Notes under the pieces: generated by a model
Databases searched by the model: none
What the model was told of the DNA's origin: nothing
What the model saw: only the letters and a program-made list of their open reading frames with translations
Position numbers and translations under genes: made by a program
In this document: positions 52,553 through 62,676 of the stretch, one piece after another
Numbering within the stretch: the stretch's first letter is position 1
Layout of the letters: the number at the start of each line of letters is the position of its first letter
From: Skeletonema tropicum
Taxonomy: Eukaryota > Bacillariophyta > Thalassiosirophyceae > Thalassiosirales > Thalassiosiraceae
Length of the DNA stretch: 64,000 nt
NCBI GenBank assembly: GCA_037178625.1
Contig: CM074136.1
Coordinates: 1,922,001 to 1,986,000 of the forward strand
Direction: 5' to 3'

Positions 52553-54719
52553 AGAATTATCGAGACAAACAGATAGCAAGCATGAGTGCAGCTGCTGCTT
52601 GTGATGTGCCTATCAAACGGTGATTTTGGTGTGTGTCTTACGTTTATTTGCTGCGCACGTGTGTGAAAGTTGATACAATGTTGATAAAATATATCATCAC
52701 AGTTTGTTTACTCTATCGTATTCTTCCGTATTTTGGACGATCTGTCTTGGAAGTGCTTACTGAGCCAGAGCGTACCTTTGCCCGCCATAGACCTGCTATT
52801 CCGGATGCATCAAATAACTAAATTCGATGCAATCTTTCGGTTGACCTTCATCAGAGATCAGAGTTGGTTGAATTGGTCACCCGTGTCTCGGTGATGGAAT
52901 CATCGGCGATGTCAACATTAATACCAGCACGTCTTCTTCGAAATAAGAGGCGATTGAAGAACTCGCGAGCAGGATTAGTAGCTACATCATCTTTGTCACT
53001 ATTTCTCCTGGACCAATTCTTCTTTGACAGAGAGCTTGATACAATGTTTGCAAGCGAAGTCAAATAAACTATCTGGTCATAGCTATGTTGAAAGTGAGCT
53101 GGTGCTGTACCGGGTGGTAGAAACAGTAGAAAGTACATGATGGCTGAGAACAGATAGAATTTAGAAATGTTTATGAGCGATGTCGAGCACCTGCAGTCGA
53201 GCACACAGCCGATCTTGATCTTATGTGTGCTGGGCATCCTGTAAGAGACTAAGTATAAGTAGCTATCTTGTAGAACGCGGCAAGCAGTCTGAGCTGGGAT
53301 TTTGCTGCTGGGCCTCAAGGGAAGCCATCGTAATATTTTGCCATGTCGACTACAATGGATGGACAAGATAAAGGTGTCAACATCGAAACTGCTCAGCTGC
53401 ATACGCCAACACTTCTTGAGCTGTGAGCTGGCGAGAAGCGAGAAGCAAGGCAAGAGCAAGATAAAGTTGACTAAAAAATCCCATCCCGCCCCTTATTTCA
53501 TTTCATTCCCGGGAGCGCTCCCGCCAAATCAAAAACAGTAGAGTTACGTACGTGGGAATTACTACCTAAAACTGCAGCCTCCAGCTCCCCCACACCGACC
53601 ACCAACTAACATCCACCACACAAAAACAGCGGTAGCGGGATTATTTGAATCCTAATTAATAACCCGTGCGCCTTACTTTCATCGTGGCAGTGGTCTTCTC
53701 GCCTGCGTCCCAAAGGAGGATGGCGTACCATAATATATAAAAGAGCGGCTGTAGTAGCAATGGAGTTGGCGGGCCTGGGAGGAGAATTCTCGTCGTGACA
53801 ACTTCCTGCCATCACATCACCCATCATCTGGCCATCAAGAGAGAATATAAGAGATGCATGGTTTTGAACCACACTCCATACACATCATTCTCGTGTTTCA
53901 ATCTGGAGACAAACTTGGTTTGTAATAGGTGAGTTAATCCATGGTATTCGATTTTTGTGGAATGTTTCGCTCCCAGGGGTGCAAAGAGCCGTCCATCACC
54001 TCCCAAAAGTCTACATGATCAATATAATGAATTCATATTCCCAATGAAGAAAACTATTAGCTCTATCGGAGGGCTGAGGGGCCCTTTTTATCCGTGACGA
54101 CGAAGCATATATTATATGAGGGGGATTTGATCCATTGTATGTATCAGAGTGACACAATGGAGTGTGATGGATTACGGTTGCTAGATTCTATCGTGTGTGG
54201 TGATTGTATGTCTTGTAGCAAAATCGTCCTATGACGAACAATTGAGAAGAATTGTCTTATCTCTGATATGATGAAATTCTATGGTTTGTATTCTCCGAGG
54301 GTTAAGTTTTGTTTTTATCACACACAAATACTACTGTTGCATGAGTATATTATTATTTGTTATTTGGGATTTATTTCAAGATGTGTTTTGACTCGTTATA
54401 CTCACTTCAAGTGGTTCATCCTACTCTCTCCTCAGTTATTTAGTAGGAAGTAGTGTAATTGTCTTTTTGTAAGTAAAGAGTGATTGATTATGTTTGAGAG
54501 TGATTGTGCAAAGAGTGATGAACATACTTTAAACACTATGAACACTAAGGTGTGGTGAAAGTAATTTTCCAATTGATACTCCTGACTTTGCACGAAATGA
54601 GACATCATCGCACCATCTTTTTAATATCATGATCTAAATTAGATTTCACTCACTCAATCATTCCCATCTTGCTCTATCTCAATCCATTCCACAGATCTCG
54701 TCTCGTTTGCTCTGCAATC
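52553..54719. other. Gene-poor stretch, 2.2 kb
   Basis: Only weak coding candidates: a 202-codon minus frame (listed separately) and a 62-codon plus frame (52633-52821) with one hydrophobic segment. 54050-54720 is strongly AT-rich and is presumably the upstream region of the ankyrin gene. No repeat or RNA recognised. Confidence 0.4.
52851..53459 (-). CDS. Hypothetical protein (weak)
   Basis: 202 codons. The C-terminal 65 residues (SSSLSKKNWSRRNSDKDDVA; REFFNRLLFRRRRAGINVDI) look protein-like and basic; the rest has a hydrophobic start and odd composition. It may be a last exon of a spliced gene rather than a single-exon gene. No domain recognised. Confidence 0.3.
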   Translation of the reverse strand: MLLPCFSLLASSQLKKCWRMQLSSFDVDTFILSIHCSRHGKILRWLPLRPSSKIPAQTACRVLQDSYLYLVSYRMPSTHKIKIGCVLDCRCSTSLINISKFYLFSAIMYFLLFLPPGTAPAHFQHSYDQIVYLTSLANIVSSSLSKKNWSRRNSDKDDVATNPAREFFNRLLFRRRRAGINVDIADDSITETRVTNSTNSDL

Positions 54720-56768
54720 ATGAGTGATGAAGGCAGTATTGATGATGAAGACTTGCGCACGCTCCTTTCCAAACACGCTCCCATTGATGATTGGGGACCG
54801 ATCTATCAACGAGTGAAACGCTTCCCTGAAGAAGCAAGACAGAGATACTACCGGAATGAGACTCCGCTCCAATGGGCGGTGAAGGCGAGGGAAGTGAAGC
54901 GGACTGATAAGTCAGAGTCACTATCAAGAATAAAGCGGATTCAAGTGTTGCAATTGATTATAGAAGAGGCTGACCCATCGTCTCTTACCAATCGTGACGA
55001 AGAGGGTCGCACAGCTCTACATGCAGCATGTAGTGCTGGACGCTCTTGGGATATCTTGCAGCTACTAGTGGAAGCAGAGGATGCATTGTTTCGGCAAATG
55101 AAACAGGAAGGGGGTAAAATAAAGGAACAGGAATTAGTTGAACAGAGAAGTGCCATGCTCAAAACTGATCAGCCTGGAGGGAATTTACCATTGCATCTAG
55201 TTGCGGCCTGCCCATCTTTCGATGAGTTATTTGAAGCCAACTTTCCCTACGCTCCATTCGATGAGTGTGTAATTCATTGCTCCAATACGCAGAATATCAT
55301 CTCAGCGTATAACACAACAACTACAGTTCGAGAGGCAAATCCTCAAGCGATTTGGGACAGAGACTGCGAAGGGGAGATTCCTTTACATGCCGCTGCTTCG
55401 TGGGGGAATCTGGGATCAGTTCTCTCCCTATTAATGGGTGCTACGGTATTGTCAGTAGGCGATCCTTGCACTGGTGCAAAAGATGCGGCACAAACTCTAG
55501 ATGATAGCAATAAGACACCTCTTGATCGTGCCTGTGAGAGAGTTTGCGCTATGTGTGTTCACGAGAAGCCCTTCCGCGCTCCTAGAATTGACAACTTTCG
55601 AGTAAGTGTAACTAGAGAGGATCCGTTCATGTCGAGTGCTAGAAGAGATCGACCTATGAACAGAAATATACGATTGAGCGTCAATCAAACTCAAAGCCGA
55701 CGTAGAATACCAGGTGTTGGTGGTAGCTTCCGTTCATCATTTGCATCTAATTCTACAGCAAATCCGTCAGATATCATCATGCTCCGTGATTCATTCATAA
55801 GCTCACGCCAACCTATCGATCCTGTTCTTGGACTGAAGCCTCTGTGCGAAGATGGGCACGAGGAATTTGCAAAAGTAGAGATGCTAGCAAGAGCAGCTCA
55901 AGGGTATTTTAACGTGAGCAGCAATAGATTCGTCGTCAGATTCCCATCACTTCTTCATGCCATCATTGAGCTAGGATGCCCTCCTGAACTAGTTTGGCAT
56001 ACTGCAACCAAGTATCCTCATGAGGTGGAGAAGGTGGACGAGTCGGGGAAGTCGCCCTTGTTCCTTGCTGTTGAGAAGTTGAGGAATTTGTTGCACCACC
56101 GTCGTGAACAGATGATAATCTCAGATGTCAGTCCAAACCAGGAAGCAGGAGACGATAAGTCGCGATCAGATGATAGTGCTGGGAGCGAGGTCTCTGATGC
56201 TTCAGCTGTGAGGAATTCCTTCTCGCAATCACTCTTCCTTGGGAATGATAATCAGCTCAATTTAGATGACGTCAATGCTCTGTCGTCACAATTTGAAGGA
56301 GAGCTGAACATCGGCCTAGATACTCCTACTGCTGTCGATGAAGTCGAAGAATCAAATCGAGGCAAAGTTGATACAGACATTCTCATGTGTAAAGAGATTA
56401 TTGACATGCTCATCAAATCAAGAGTATTTGGCAAGCCAACAATGACATCTGTTCCTGATAATGAAGGTAGGCTTCCCATTCATGTGCTGTTGGAGGCTGG
56501 CGGATTGTGGATAAGTGACAATGTTTATCAAGCCGATGGCGAATCGAATACAACAGATACTACGCATCAGAATCTTTGCATCATGAACACACTCATCGAC
56601 GCAAATCCACAATCGCTCTTGATAAGGGATCGCAAGACAGGTTTGTACCCCTTCATGATCGCAGCCATGTCAAACACAGATGGTGCAAATAATTGCACTA
56701 AGGAACTAGAGACTATTTTCCGACTTCTTTTAGAGAGCGCAGAAGTCATCTCATATTGTATCCAATAG
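54720..56768 (+). CDS. Ankyrin-repeat protein
   Basis: The first ATG is at 54720 (MSDEGSIDDEDLRTLLSKHA); upstream in-frame sequence lacks an ATG. 682 residues. Ankyrin helices are seen at about 96-122 (EGRTALHAACSAGRSWDILQ LLVEAED), at GNLPLHLVAACPSFDEL, at EGEIPLHAAASWGNLGSVLS, at NKTPLDRACERV, at SGKSPLFLAVEKLRN and at EGRLPIHVLLEAGG. The spacing between repeats is irregular, with long Ser/Asp-rich linkers, as in many diatom ankyrin proteins. A protein-binding scaffold is expected; the partner is unknown. It ends 83 bp from the convergent MYND gene. Confidence 0.8.
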   Translation: MSDEGSIDDEDLRTLLSKHAPIDDWGPIYQRVKRFPEEARQRYYRNETPLQWAVKAREVKRTDKSESLSRIKRIQVLQLIIEEADPSSLTNRDEEGRTALHAACSAGRSWDILQLLVEAEDALFRQMKQEGGKIKEQELVEQRSAMLKTDQPGGNLPLHLVAACPSFDELFEANFPYAPFDECVIHCSNTQNIISAYNTTTTVREANPQAIWDRDCEGEIPLHAAASWGNLGSVLSLLMGATVLSVGDPCTGAKDAAQTLDDSNKTPLDRACERVCAMCVHEKPFRAPRIDNFRVSVTREDPFMSSARRDRPMNRNIRLSVNQTQSRRRIPGVGGSFRSSFASNSTANPSDIIMLRDSFISSRQPIDPVLGLKPLCEDGHEEFAKVEMLARAAQGYFNVSSNRFVVRFPSLLHAIIELGCPPELVWHTATKYPHEVEKVDESGKSPLFLAVEKLRNLLHHRREQMIISDVSPNQEAGDDKSRSDDSAGSEVSDASAVRNSFSQSLFLGNDNQLNLDDVNALSSQFEGELNIGLDTPTAVDEVEESNRGKVDTDILMCKEIIDMLIKSRVFGKPTMTSVPDNEGRLPIHVLLEAGGLWISDNVYQADGESNTTDTTHQNLCIMNTLIDANPQSLLIRDRKTGLYPFMIAAMSNTDGANNCTKELETIFRLLLESAEVISYCIQ

Positions 56769-56851
56769 CGCTTTCTTTAGTTTATGTTGACTCACTGTAA
56801 ATAAATAAATCAAAAACTTGTACATCTACCCTGTACTATCATCTATTTATT

Positions 56852-57727
56852 CTACTTCCGTTTGGAAGCGGAAAACTCGGCTCTTTGCACAGCGAGGTCG
56901 TCGCACATTACCTTGTGCACAGGCCAATCTGCCACTTGGCAGTCACGGGAGCAGTAGTTTGCATTGCGGCAACGGGTGCAGAATAGCATGCTACTACGTT
57001 CTACCTGCTGATTGGGATGACAGCAGTGCTTGTTGCAGCAATGTCCCATCTTCGAGATTGTTTTGACTTCTTTATATTTCTCATCCAAGCAGGAGCAAGA
57101 GATTCGCTTCCTGAAGAAGCTTACAAGTGTATGAGAATCGGAATTGAGCAATTCCACCCCCTTGGCAGGTTTAATTGTTGCTGAAGTTTTAAGCAACATC
57201 ATTGCAATGTGTTGCTCGAAGTAAGCTGCAAACGAAGCAATGAGACGAGCAAAACCTCCACCATCTAGTAGAATATCCTGAGTCCCGAGGTATAAGAAGA
57301 ATGAGACGATCGCCTCCATCTTCGTAGAATCAGTTAAACACTCCATGTGCTTCTCAACAGCCTCAAATGCGCTTTTAAATGATTCGGCCAATACTTTGAC
57401 ATCAGACAAATCGCCAATAGAGAAGAATGTAGAAGTGAAAGTTGTGATGAACTCTGCACAAACATGGCCAGCAGGAAACTGATCGAAACCATGCTTGCAC
57501 CTACTATCGTCGTGCGCCGTTACAAGGGCAAGGGATCCGATTACCAATTTTTGCATCTGCAGATTTTGAAGAGGGAGTGAGTTTTCCTCCCTCACTTCCT
57601 CTGTCTCATTATCCTTTGCCTTAGCAGCCTTTGCATTCCTCCTCGCTTGCCCCTGGGCCTTCTTCCTCGATGGCATGTTGTCAGAATTATCGAACATACC
57701 CTTAGCATCTCTGCAGAGGAATGCCAT
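56852..57727 (-). CDS. MYND-type zinc-finger protein
   Basis: 291 residues. The C-terminal MYND finger has the required ligands: CCNKHCC and CTRC ... NYCSRDCQ, with DWPVHKVMC supplying the last His and Cys. The N-terminus has a Lys/Arg/Ala-rich basic stretch (SRKKAQGQARRNAKAAKAK). The middle is predicted helical (SFKSAFEAVEKHMECLTDST; EAIVSFFLYLGTQDILL; LIASFAAYFEQHIAMMLL). MYND fingers bind proline-rich partners. The rest is unrecognised; proteins of this build form a large diatom family. Confidence 0.8.
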   Translation of the reverse strand: MAFLCRDAKGMFDNSDNMPSRKKAQGQARRNAKAAKAKDNETEEVREENSLPLQNLQMQKLVIGSLALVTAHDDSRCKHGFDQFPAGHVCAEFITTFTSTFFSIGDLSDVKVLAESFKSAFEAVEKHMECLTDSTKMEAIVSFFLYLGTQDILLDGGGFARLIASFAAYFEQHIAMMLLKTSATIKPAKGVELLNSDSHTLVSFFRKRISCSCLDEKYKEVKTISKMGHCCNKHCCHPNQQVERSSMLFCTRCRNANYCSRDCQVADWPVHKVMCDDLAVQRAEFSASKRK

Positions 57728-58030
57728 GGTCGAAAAAGCTCGGTGAAAAATTCAGCTTTTCATTCATGTATGAGTGAGACATATCGATACTATCAATCAT
57801 ACCATACCATACCATACCCCCATACCTTCTATCGACTAAAATAATCTATCTATCTATCTACCTAAATACATGATTGAAAGGTAGAGCCAACATGTCGATA
57901 CTGAGAACGTACCGTACCTACGCTAAATCTCTGGAGCAGTTGAATCATGGAAGTCATTCATGAACGATCAAGCACTCAAATCAAGCACTAACAACTCTTT
58001 CCATCGATTACCCAATCCATTGACGTCGAC
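57728..58030. other. Divergent promoter region with microsatellites
   Basis: Between the MYND gene (minus) and the PDZ-like gene (plus). Contains (ATACC)n at about 57797-57822 and (CTAT)n at about 57844-57860. Confidence 0.55.
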
Positions 58031-59296
58031 ATGACTTCCGAAACGATGCCTCCAACTCCACCACCACTAGTCCGAATCGTTTGCAGCCCCTACGACTCGG
58101 ACAACGAAGACGGATTCATGGGAGCGACTTCACCCGACAACTCTTCGTTCATCTTTCCACCGAGTGATAGGAAGAAAGCGAGGACGAGGGGAAGAGGAGG
58201 CAGCAAAAGGATTACCTTCTTGGATGAGATTAGCCGAAATGCGTCAGGAATACAAAGATTTGGTCAATCGATGGCAGTTCATGCTAATCACACTCTCCAA
58301 CGACTCATCGCACCAGAGACTGAAGATAGTGATATCGATGGATATGATAGTGATGAAGTTTCAGAACGTGTTTGGAGGAAGAGCAAGTTGGATATACTCA
58401 TGGTGAAGGCGTTAGACAAGGCAGACATGTATGCTTCAGCTCTCTGTAATCAAGGATGTATTGGCCTTTATGGGGAAGAGTATTCTGACGACGATTCGTG
58501 GAGCAGCTTTGAAGAGGTCAGGTCACGCCGAGAGAGGCGCAGTCGAAGCCGAACAAGGAAGAGCAGGAGAACGAAGAAGCCAGCGTCGACAGCAGTACCT
58601 TACGCTTACGGTGACGGAAACTTGAGTGAATCCCTCTCGATTACGAGCGATGATGTGTCATACACGTTTGAAGATAAGAAAAGTCCCACCAAAGCCAGCG
58701 TATTGTCCTCTCCAAAGAAGGGAGCAGCCACCGCACCATGCGCAAAAGCGTCGTTGATTAGACAACGGAGGGAAGAGTTCTTGCGCCGAAAGGATTCGGG
58801 AGGTGATACCATCGCAGTCTCTCGCACTCGTCCGTTGAAACGTCATCAGATCAAGAAACCTCACTACGTTCCATCCCAGGAGCTGCGAGCCAAATACTTT
58901 GGCTCCAATCGTGGGGAGCTTGTGAACGAGAGACCAAACCTAACTTCGCAAGAGGATGATGTCCTGTATGGTGAGAGTATTCCGGATCTTGTCGACTCTT
59001 CTTCAAATGATGATTCGGCAGAGAAGGCATCTTCCAATTACAAATGGCAGTCGAACGCGGCTCTAGTGAACATCCCGATTGGAGACAGTATCTTCCTCAC
59101 GTCAAGTCATCTAGGACCATCAGTTTCACGTGTTCCATTTGAGATGGGCAATGCTCTACAGATGGGTGATATCATTCTTCGTTTGAATGGTGAAGATGTC
59201 TCGAGTGCGGAAGTTGGCGTTGTTGGGAATGCGCTAAAGAGTATGAGTGGCAAGAGAGTGCATGTGTCATTCCTTAGGAAGCGAATGTTTACCTAG
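58031..59296 (+). CDS. PDZ-like domain protein with basic/RS-like linker
   Basis: 421 residues. The last about 85 residues (DSIFLTSSHLGPSVSRVPF, ALQMGDIILRLNGEDVSSAE, VGNALKSMSGKRVHVSFLRK) have the strand-helix order and the GD-I-L-x-(V/L)-N-G core of a PDZ domain. Residues 160-185 are Arg/Ser-rich (RSRRERRSRSRTRKSRRTKK). The front is Pro- and acidic-rich (EDSDIDGYDSDEVSERV). The C-terminal PDZ and RS-like linker suggest an adaptor; partner and location are unknown. Confidence 0.7.
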   Translation: MTSETMPPTPPPLVRIVCSPYDSDNEDGFMGATSPDNSSFIFPPSDRKKARTRGRGGSKRITFLDEISRNASGIQRFGQSMAVHANHTLQRLIAPETEDSDIDGYDSDEVSERVWRKSKLDILMVKALDKADMYASALCNQGCIGLYGEEYSDDDSWSSFEEVRSRRERRSRSRTRKSRRTKKPASTAVPYAYGDGNLSESLSITSDDVSYTFEDKKSPTKASVLSSPKKGAATAPCAKASLIRQRREEFLRRKDSGGDTIAVSRTRPLKRHQIKKPHYVPSQELRAKYFGSNRGELVNERPNLTSQEDDVLYGESIPDLVDSSSNDDSAEKASSNYKWQSNAALVNIPIGDSIFLTSSHLGPSVSRVPFEMGNALQMGDIILRLNGEDVSSAEVGVVGNALKSMSGKRVHVSFLRKRMFT

Positions 59297-59558
59297 GTGG
59301 TTAGTTCGTGCGTGCGCTATTAGATGTTTCTGTTATGGTACCGTTAGTCTACACGTTTTGTTACGCCTGATGTCTATGGAAAGAGCAATCAACAGATATA
59401 ACGAATATGTTCAATGCAAGCGTTCCATCCATTCATGTCCTAAGTAGATTAACGTGATCAAGATCCAAAAGTGAAATAAGAGATATGTTGTGTCATAAAC
59501 AATGTAATTTACACGACTTCTACACTAATGTACACTCATCATCATCATCAATTATTAC

Positions 59559-60272
59559 TCACTTTGGCAAACCAGCCCCCTTCCCTCGCCCATCGCCATA
59601 CACTCCCTTCAATCCAAGCTGTGCACAAGCACAACTCAACCCCAACAAATTCGGAAAGTAAATATTAAAATCCTTCATTGTAAACCATCCCGTCACCGAC
59701 CAACACAAACAATTCACAAAACACGCAATTGTAAACGGTAAAGGAATGGATGCAGCAGATTTGGTCTCCAGGACATGTTTCAAAGCCACCAATGGACTAG
59801 CAAATAATACCACACAATAAAACACTCCCTCCCTCCCAATAATATCCGCTGCCACATCCTTCTCTAAAATCTGTGCCAAACACACATTCCCCACTATTAT
59901 ACAAGCTGCTCCCCTCACATGCACCCTAATTTGTTTCACTGCTCCCATTACTGTACAATATCTCACATACATTCGGAAATAGTACGTGCCCAGAATGACA
60001 CCCACTCCATTCGACATGTACACAGAGGGTAGATTCTTTAATATACCGTACATCACCCAAACGAAACTGTTGCTAATCATGGAGGAGTAGGGTAAGAGTG
60101 GTAGGGCTCCGGTGGATTTGTCACGTGCAACTTGGAGGATTGTGGGTAGGGGTGCGAGGAAGCAGAGTACTCCGCAGTAGGGGGCGAGTGTGCCGCAGAG
60201 TGTTAGGAATGATGATTGCATCATGGTTGTCGATAGTAGATGTAGAGGATACGATAGGTGATGACCAATCAA
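59559..60272 (-). CDS. SWEET-family sugar transporter
   Basis: 237 residues with seven hydrophobic segments in two MtN3/saliva (triple-helix) repeats. The first reads FLAPLPTILQVARDKSTGAL then PYSSMISNSFVWVMYGILKN, the second ASPLVALKHVLETKSAASIP then FTIACFVNCLCWSVTGWF. The P..PT/SP and N..W positions match the conserved pore prolines and Asn of SWEET proteins. Uniporters of this family move mono- or disaccharides down gradient across plasma or vacuolar membranes. Substrate and membrane unknown. The start could be residue 1 or Met17 (MMQSSFLTL). Divergent from the sorting nexin gene. Confidence 0.9.
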   Translation of the reverse strand: MIGHHLSYPLHLLSTTMMQSSFLTLCGTLAPYCGVLCFLAPLPTILQVARDKSTGALPLLPYSSMISNSFVWVMYGILKNLPSVYMSNGVGVILGTYYFRMYVRYCTVMGAVKQIRVHVRGAACIIVGNVCLAQILEKDVAADIIGREGVFYCVVLFASPLVALKHVLETKSAASIPLPFTIACFVNCLCWSVTGWFTMKDFNIYFPNLLGLSCACAQLGLKGVYGDGRGKGAGLPK

Positions 60273-60665
60273 TAGTCGGCGTAGGAGACTCCAATTGAAA
60301 TTGTTTTGGTTTAGTTGTCTTTCTCTCTCTAGAGAATAGAGGTAGTAGCTATTGCAACATTATTATGAAGCAAGACAACATCATCGGACCACACTGCGCC
60401 GCCTACTGCCGTGCCGCAAGGACTTGCAAAGTGCGAAGATCAAAGCAAAGATTTTTGGCGGGCCAATGGAAATTTGCAGGAGAGCAGCGCACGGTACCTA
60501 GATCGGGACTTACTTTTGCGGGACCGGGCGACCGACTCGTGCACAGCACGCGTTCAACGTTCATCTATCACGATGTAGCTCAAATTTTTCTTTGCTGGGA
60601 AGATATCCACAAGATTGGAGCAGTTGGAGCCGTCCATTACCATTACACCATCACCAAGGATAAGG
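60273..60665. other. Divergent promoter region, SWEET and sorting nexin
   Basis: About 390 bp between two start codons. A 135-codon plus frame (60365-60772) overlaps the nexin start in another frame and is not supported. Confidence 0.5.
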
Positions 60666-62147
60666 ATGATGTCAACCATAGACCCCAACGCCGAGCTCTT
60701 CGACACCCCAGACGGCGGCAGCTCCATCCCTTCCGGTCCACCTCCATCGGCACCCCCGCCAACACTCGATGAAAACAACACACCTGCAGGAGGAGGCACC
60801 CTCCACCTATCCGTAACCGACCCACAACAAATCGGTGAGGGACGAAACGCCCACACCTTCTACCGAATCGACGTCCGCCCCAACCAATACGCTGATACGA
60901 TCGCCTCCGTCCGTCGACGCTACAGTGATTTCCGATGGTTATTCCAACGCCTGCAGGAGGAGCGACCGGGGGCAATCATCCCCATCATTCCCCATACCAA
61001 GGCGTTTCAAATTGAGAAACGATTTAGTGAAGAACTGATTGAGGAACGTCGTGTGTCTTGTGAGGCGTTTCTGCGGAGGGTTCAAATACATCCTGAATTG
61101 GAGGGGGCTCCCTCGATTAGTTCCTTTTTCTCTCCCGACGCAGAGGTGTTTGAACAAGCGAAAAAAGATCATCCAGAAATGGAGGGGTTCATTTCCTCCG
61201 AAGATGGTACTACCAGTTCGGCCAAGGAAAAAGTGAAGCATTTCTTTGTCAAGGCGGGGATTAAGGCCAAGGTGGCACGTGGGAAGGATTTGGAAGAAAT
61301 ACCCGATGCGGCACAGATGGATGAGGTGGAGCAGTATTTGTCCACGTTGGAGACACATGTGAAGGCTTTGGCGAAGGCTACGTTGTATTTGGTGGATGTT
61401 AGTAAAGATACTTCGACGCATATGCATGAGTTGGGACAGTCGTTGTTTGGATTGCATCAGACTTATGATCCGGATACGACCACATCTGAAGAAGATGGCA
61501 GTAGCAGTAGCAGTAGCAGCAGCAGTACCAACAAGAACAATTCAAATGTAAAGTCGAAAAATCCCTCCCTCAAGACCATATCCAACATCTTCGCCTCCCT
61601 CTCAGCAATCAACAAGGTAAAATACGACGACAATTACGCCAAAGTATCCAAACCCATCCACGAAATTCAAGATAACATCAAGGCAGCACGTCTCGCACTC
61701 AAACGTCGGAAGGATCATGCCATCACCTACAATACCTTTTTACAACAAATCAAAAACCGCCAGGCAACGCTTGAGAAATTAAATCAAAAGAATGCAACTT
61801 CTCCACAAGCCACGACGGAAAATCAAATTGTGAGTACACAGCAATTGTTGGATGAATCGAATAAGGCATCCAAGGTGGCACTTGCGGCGTTGGAGAAGGT
61901 GACGCAGCGTGTGTTTCGTGAGATGGATCGATTTAAGCTTAGTGTGGATGCGGAGATGAGACTGTTGTATGTGAATCATGCACGTGTGCAAGTGGATTAT
62001 AGTCGGCAGTTGGATGTGGAATGGAATAAATTGCTTCCGAATGGTGGTGGTGGTGATGATGGTGTGAATGGACGAGTTGGAGGTGCAGGTGGTAGTGGTG
62101 TGAATGATGGTGTTTTGTCCAAGGAAGCGGAGATGTTGATGATTTGA
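60666..62147 (+). CDS. PX-BAR sorting nexin (SNX1/2/Vps5-like)
   Basis: Starts at the ATG at 60666 (MMSTIDPNAELFD); the open frame further up has no ATG. 493 residues. The PX domain spans about 44-165: LHLSVTDPQQIGEGRNAHTF, RRRYSDFRWLFQRLQEERPG, IIPHTKAFQIEKRFSEELIE and RRVSCEAFLRRVQIHPEL. RRYSDF and the R..... FL.R contacts bind PI3P. A long helical C-terminal region (about 210-460; VEQYLSTLETHVKALAKATL, NIFASLSAINKVKYDDNYAK, RVFREMDRFKLSVDAEMRLL) is a BAR domain. With retromer-type partners such proteins tubulate endosomal membranes. Confidence 0.88.
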   Translation: MMSTIDPNAELFDTPDGGSSIPSGPPPSAPPPTLDENNTPAGGGTLHLSVTDPQQIGEGRNAHTFYRIDVRPNQYADTIASVRRRYSDFRWLFQRLQEERPGAIIPIIPHTKAFQIEKRFSEELIEERRVSCEAFLRRVQIHPELEGAPSISSFFSPDAEVFEQAKKDHPEMEGFISSEDGTTSSAKEKVKHFFVKAGIKAKVARGKDLEEIPDAAQMDEVEQYLSTLETHVKALAKATLYLVDVSKDTSTHMHELGQSLFGLHQTYDPDTTTSEEDGSSSSSSSSSTNKNNSNVKSKNPSLKTISNIFASLSAINKVKYDDNYAKVSKPIHEIQDNIKAARLALKRRKDHAITYNTFLQQIKNRQATLEKLNQKNATSPQATTENQIVSTQQLLDESNKASKVALAALEKVTQRVFREMDRFKLSVDAEMRLLYVNHARVQVDYSRQLDVEWNKLLPNGGGGDDGVNGRVGGAGGSGVNDGVLSKEAEMLMI

Positions 62148-62676
62148 GTGTAGATAATAAATGATGGATGGAGAAGGCAAAGCAGCAAGAGAGGGTGCAG
62201 GGAAGAGATTAAGTTGTATTGTTGCTGGACTTCTAATAAAAGACCTCTGCCATAAAGTAAGATGACAGAGTACATTTTAAAGTTTTATTAAGATGACAGA
62301 GTACAATAAGTATTAAGATGACAGAGTACAAATCAAGTTAGTAAGTCTTCACAGTTTGGAGTTTGGGACAAAAGACGAAACCCTCTCTTGAGATCTTGCA
62401 AATGAAATGAATTCTTTGGATACAAATGATCAAGCAAAACCTCGATCTTTTCAATAATTACCCACAATACACATTAAAGTACCCACCTCCTTTTAGAATC
62501 TTGAAAACGAAATCACCAGAAAACAGAAAACACAACCAAGAACACACACGTAAAAAGATGCAGATCGATGCTCAACGCTCAATCTCAATGCTCAAGCTAC
62601 AATCAAGCGCACCACAGCCCACAGCAACGTGGGTGCCCGTGAACTAACACTCATCTTCAAATAGATCAAGAGAAAG
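62148..62676. other. Intergenic with short tandem-like repeats
   Basis: AAGATGACAGAGTACA occurs three times (62259-62274, 62290-62305, 62315-62330), spaced 31 and 25 bp, close to the nexin stop. Otherwise no gene; a 73-codon plus frame (62426-62647) is not supported. Confidence 0.65.

Noticed and set aside
60365..60772. 135-codon plus-strand frame
   Set aside because: Overlaps the sorting nexin start in another frame; the nexin frame has clear PX domain evidence.
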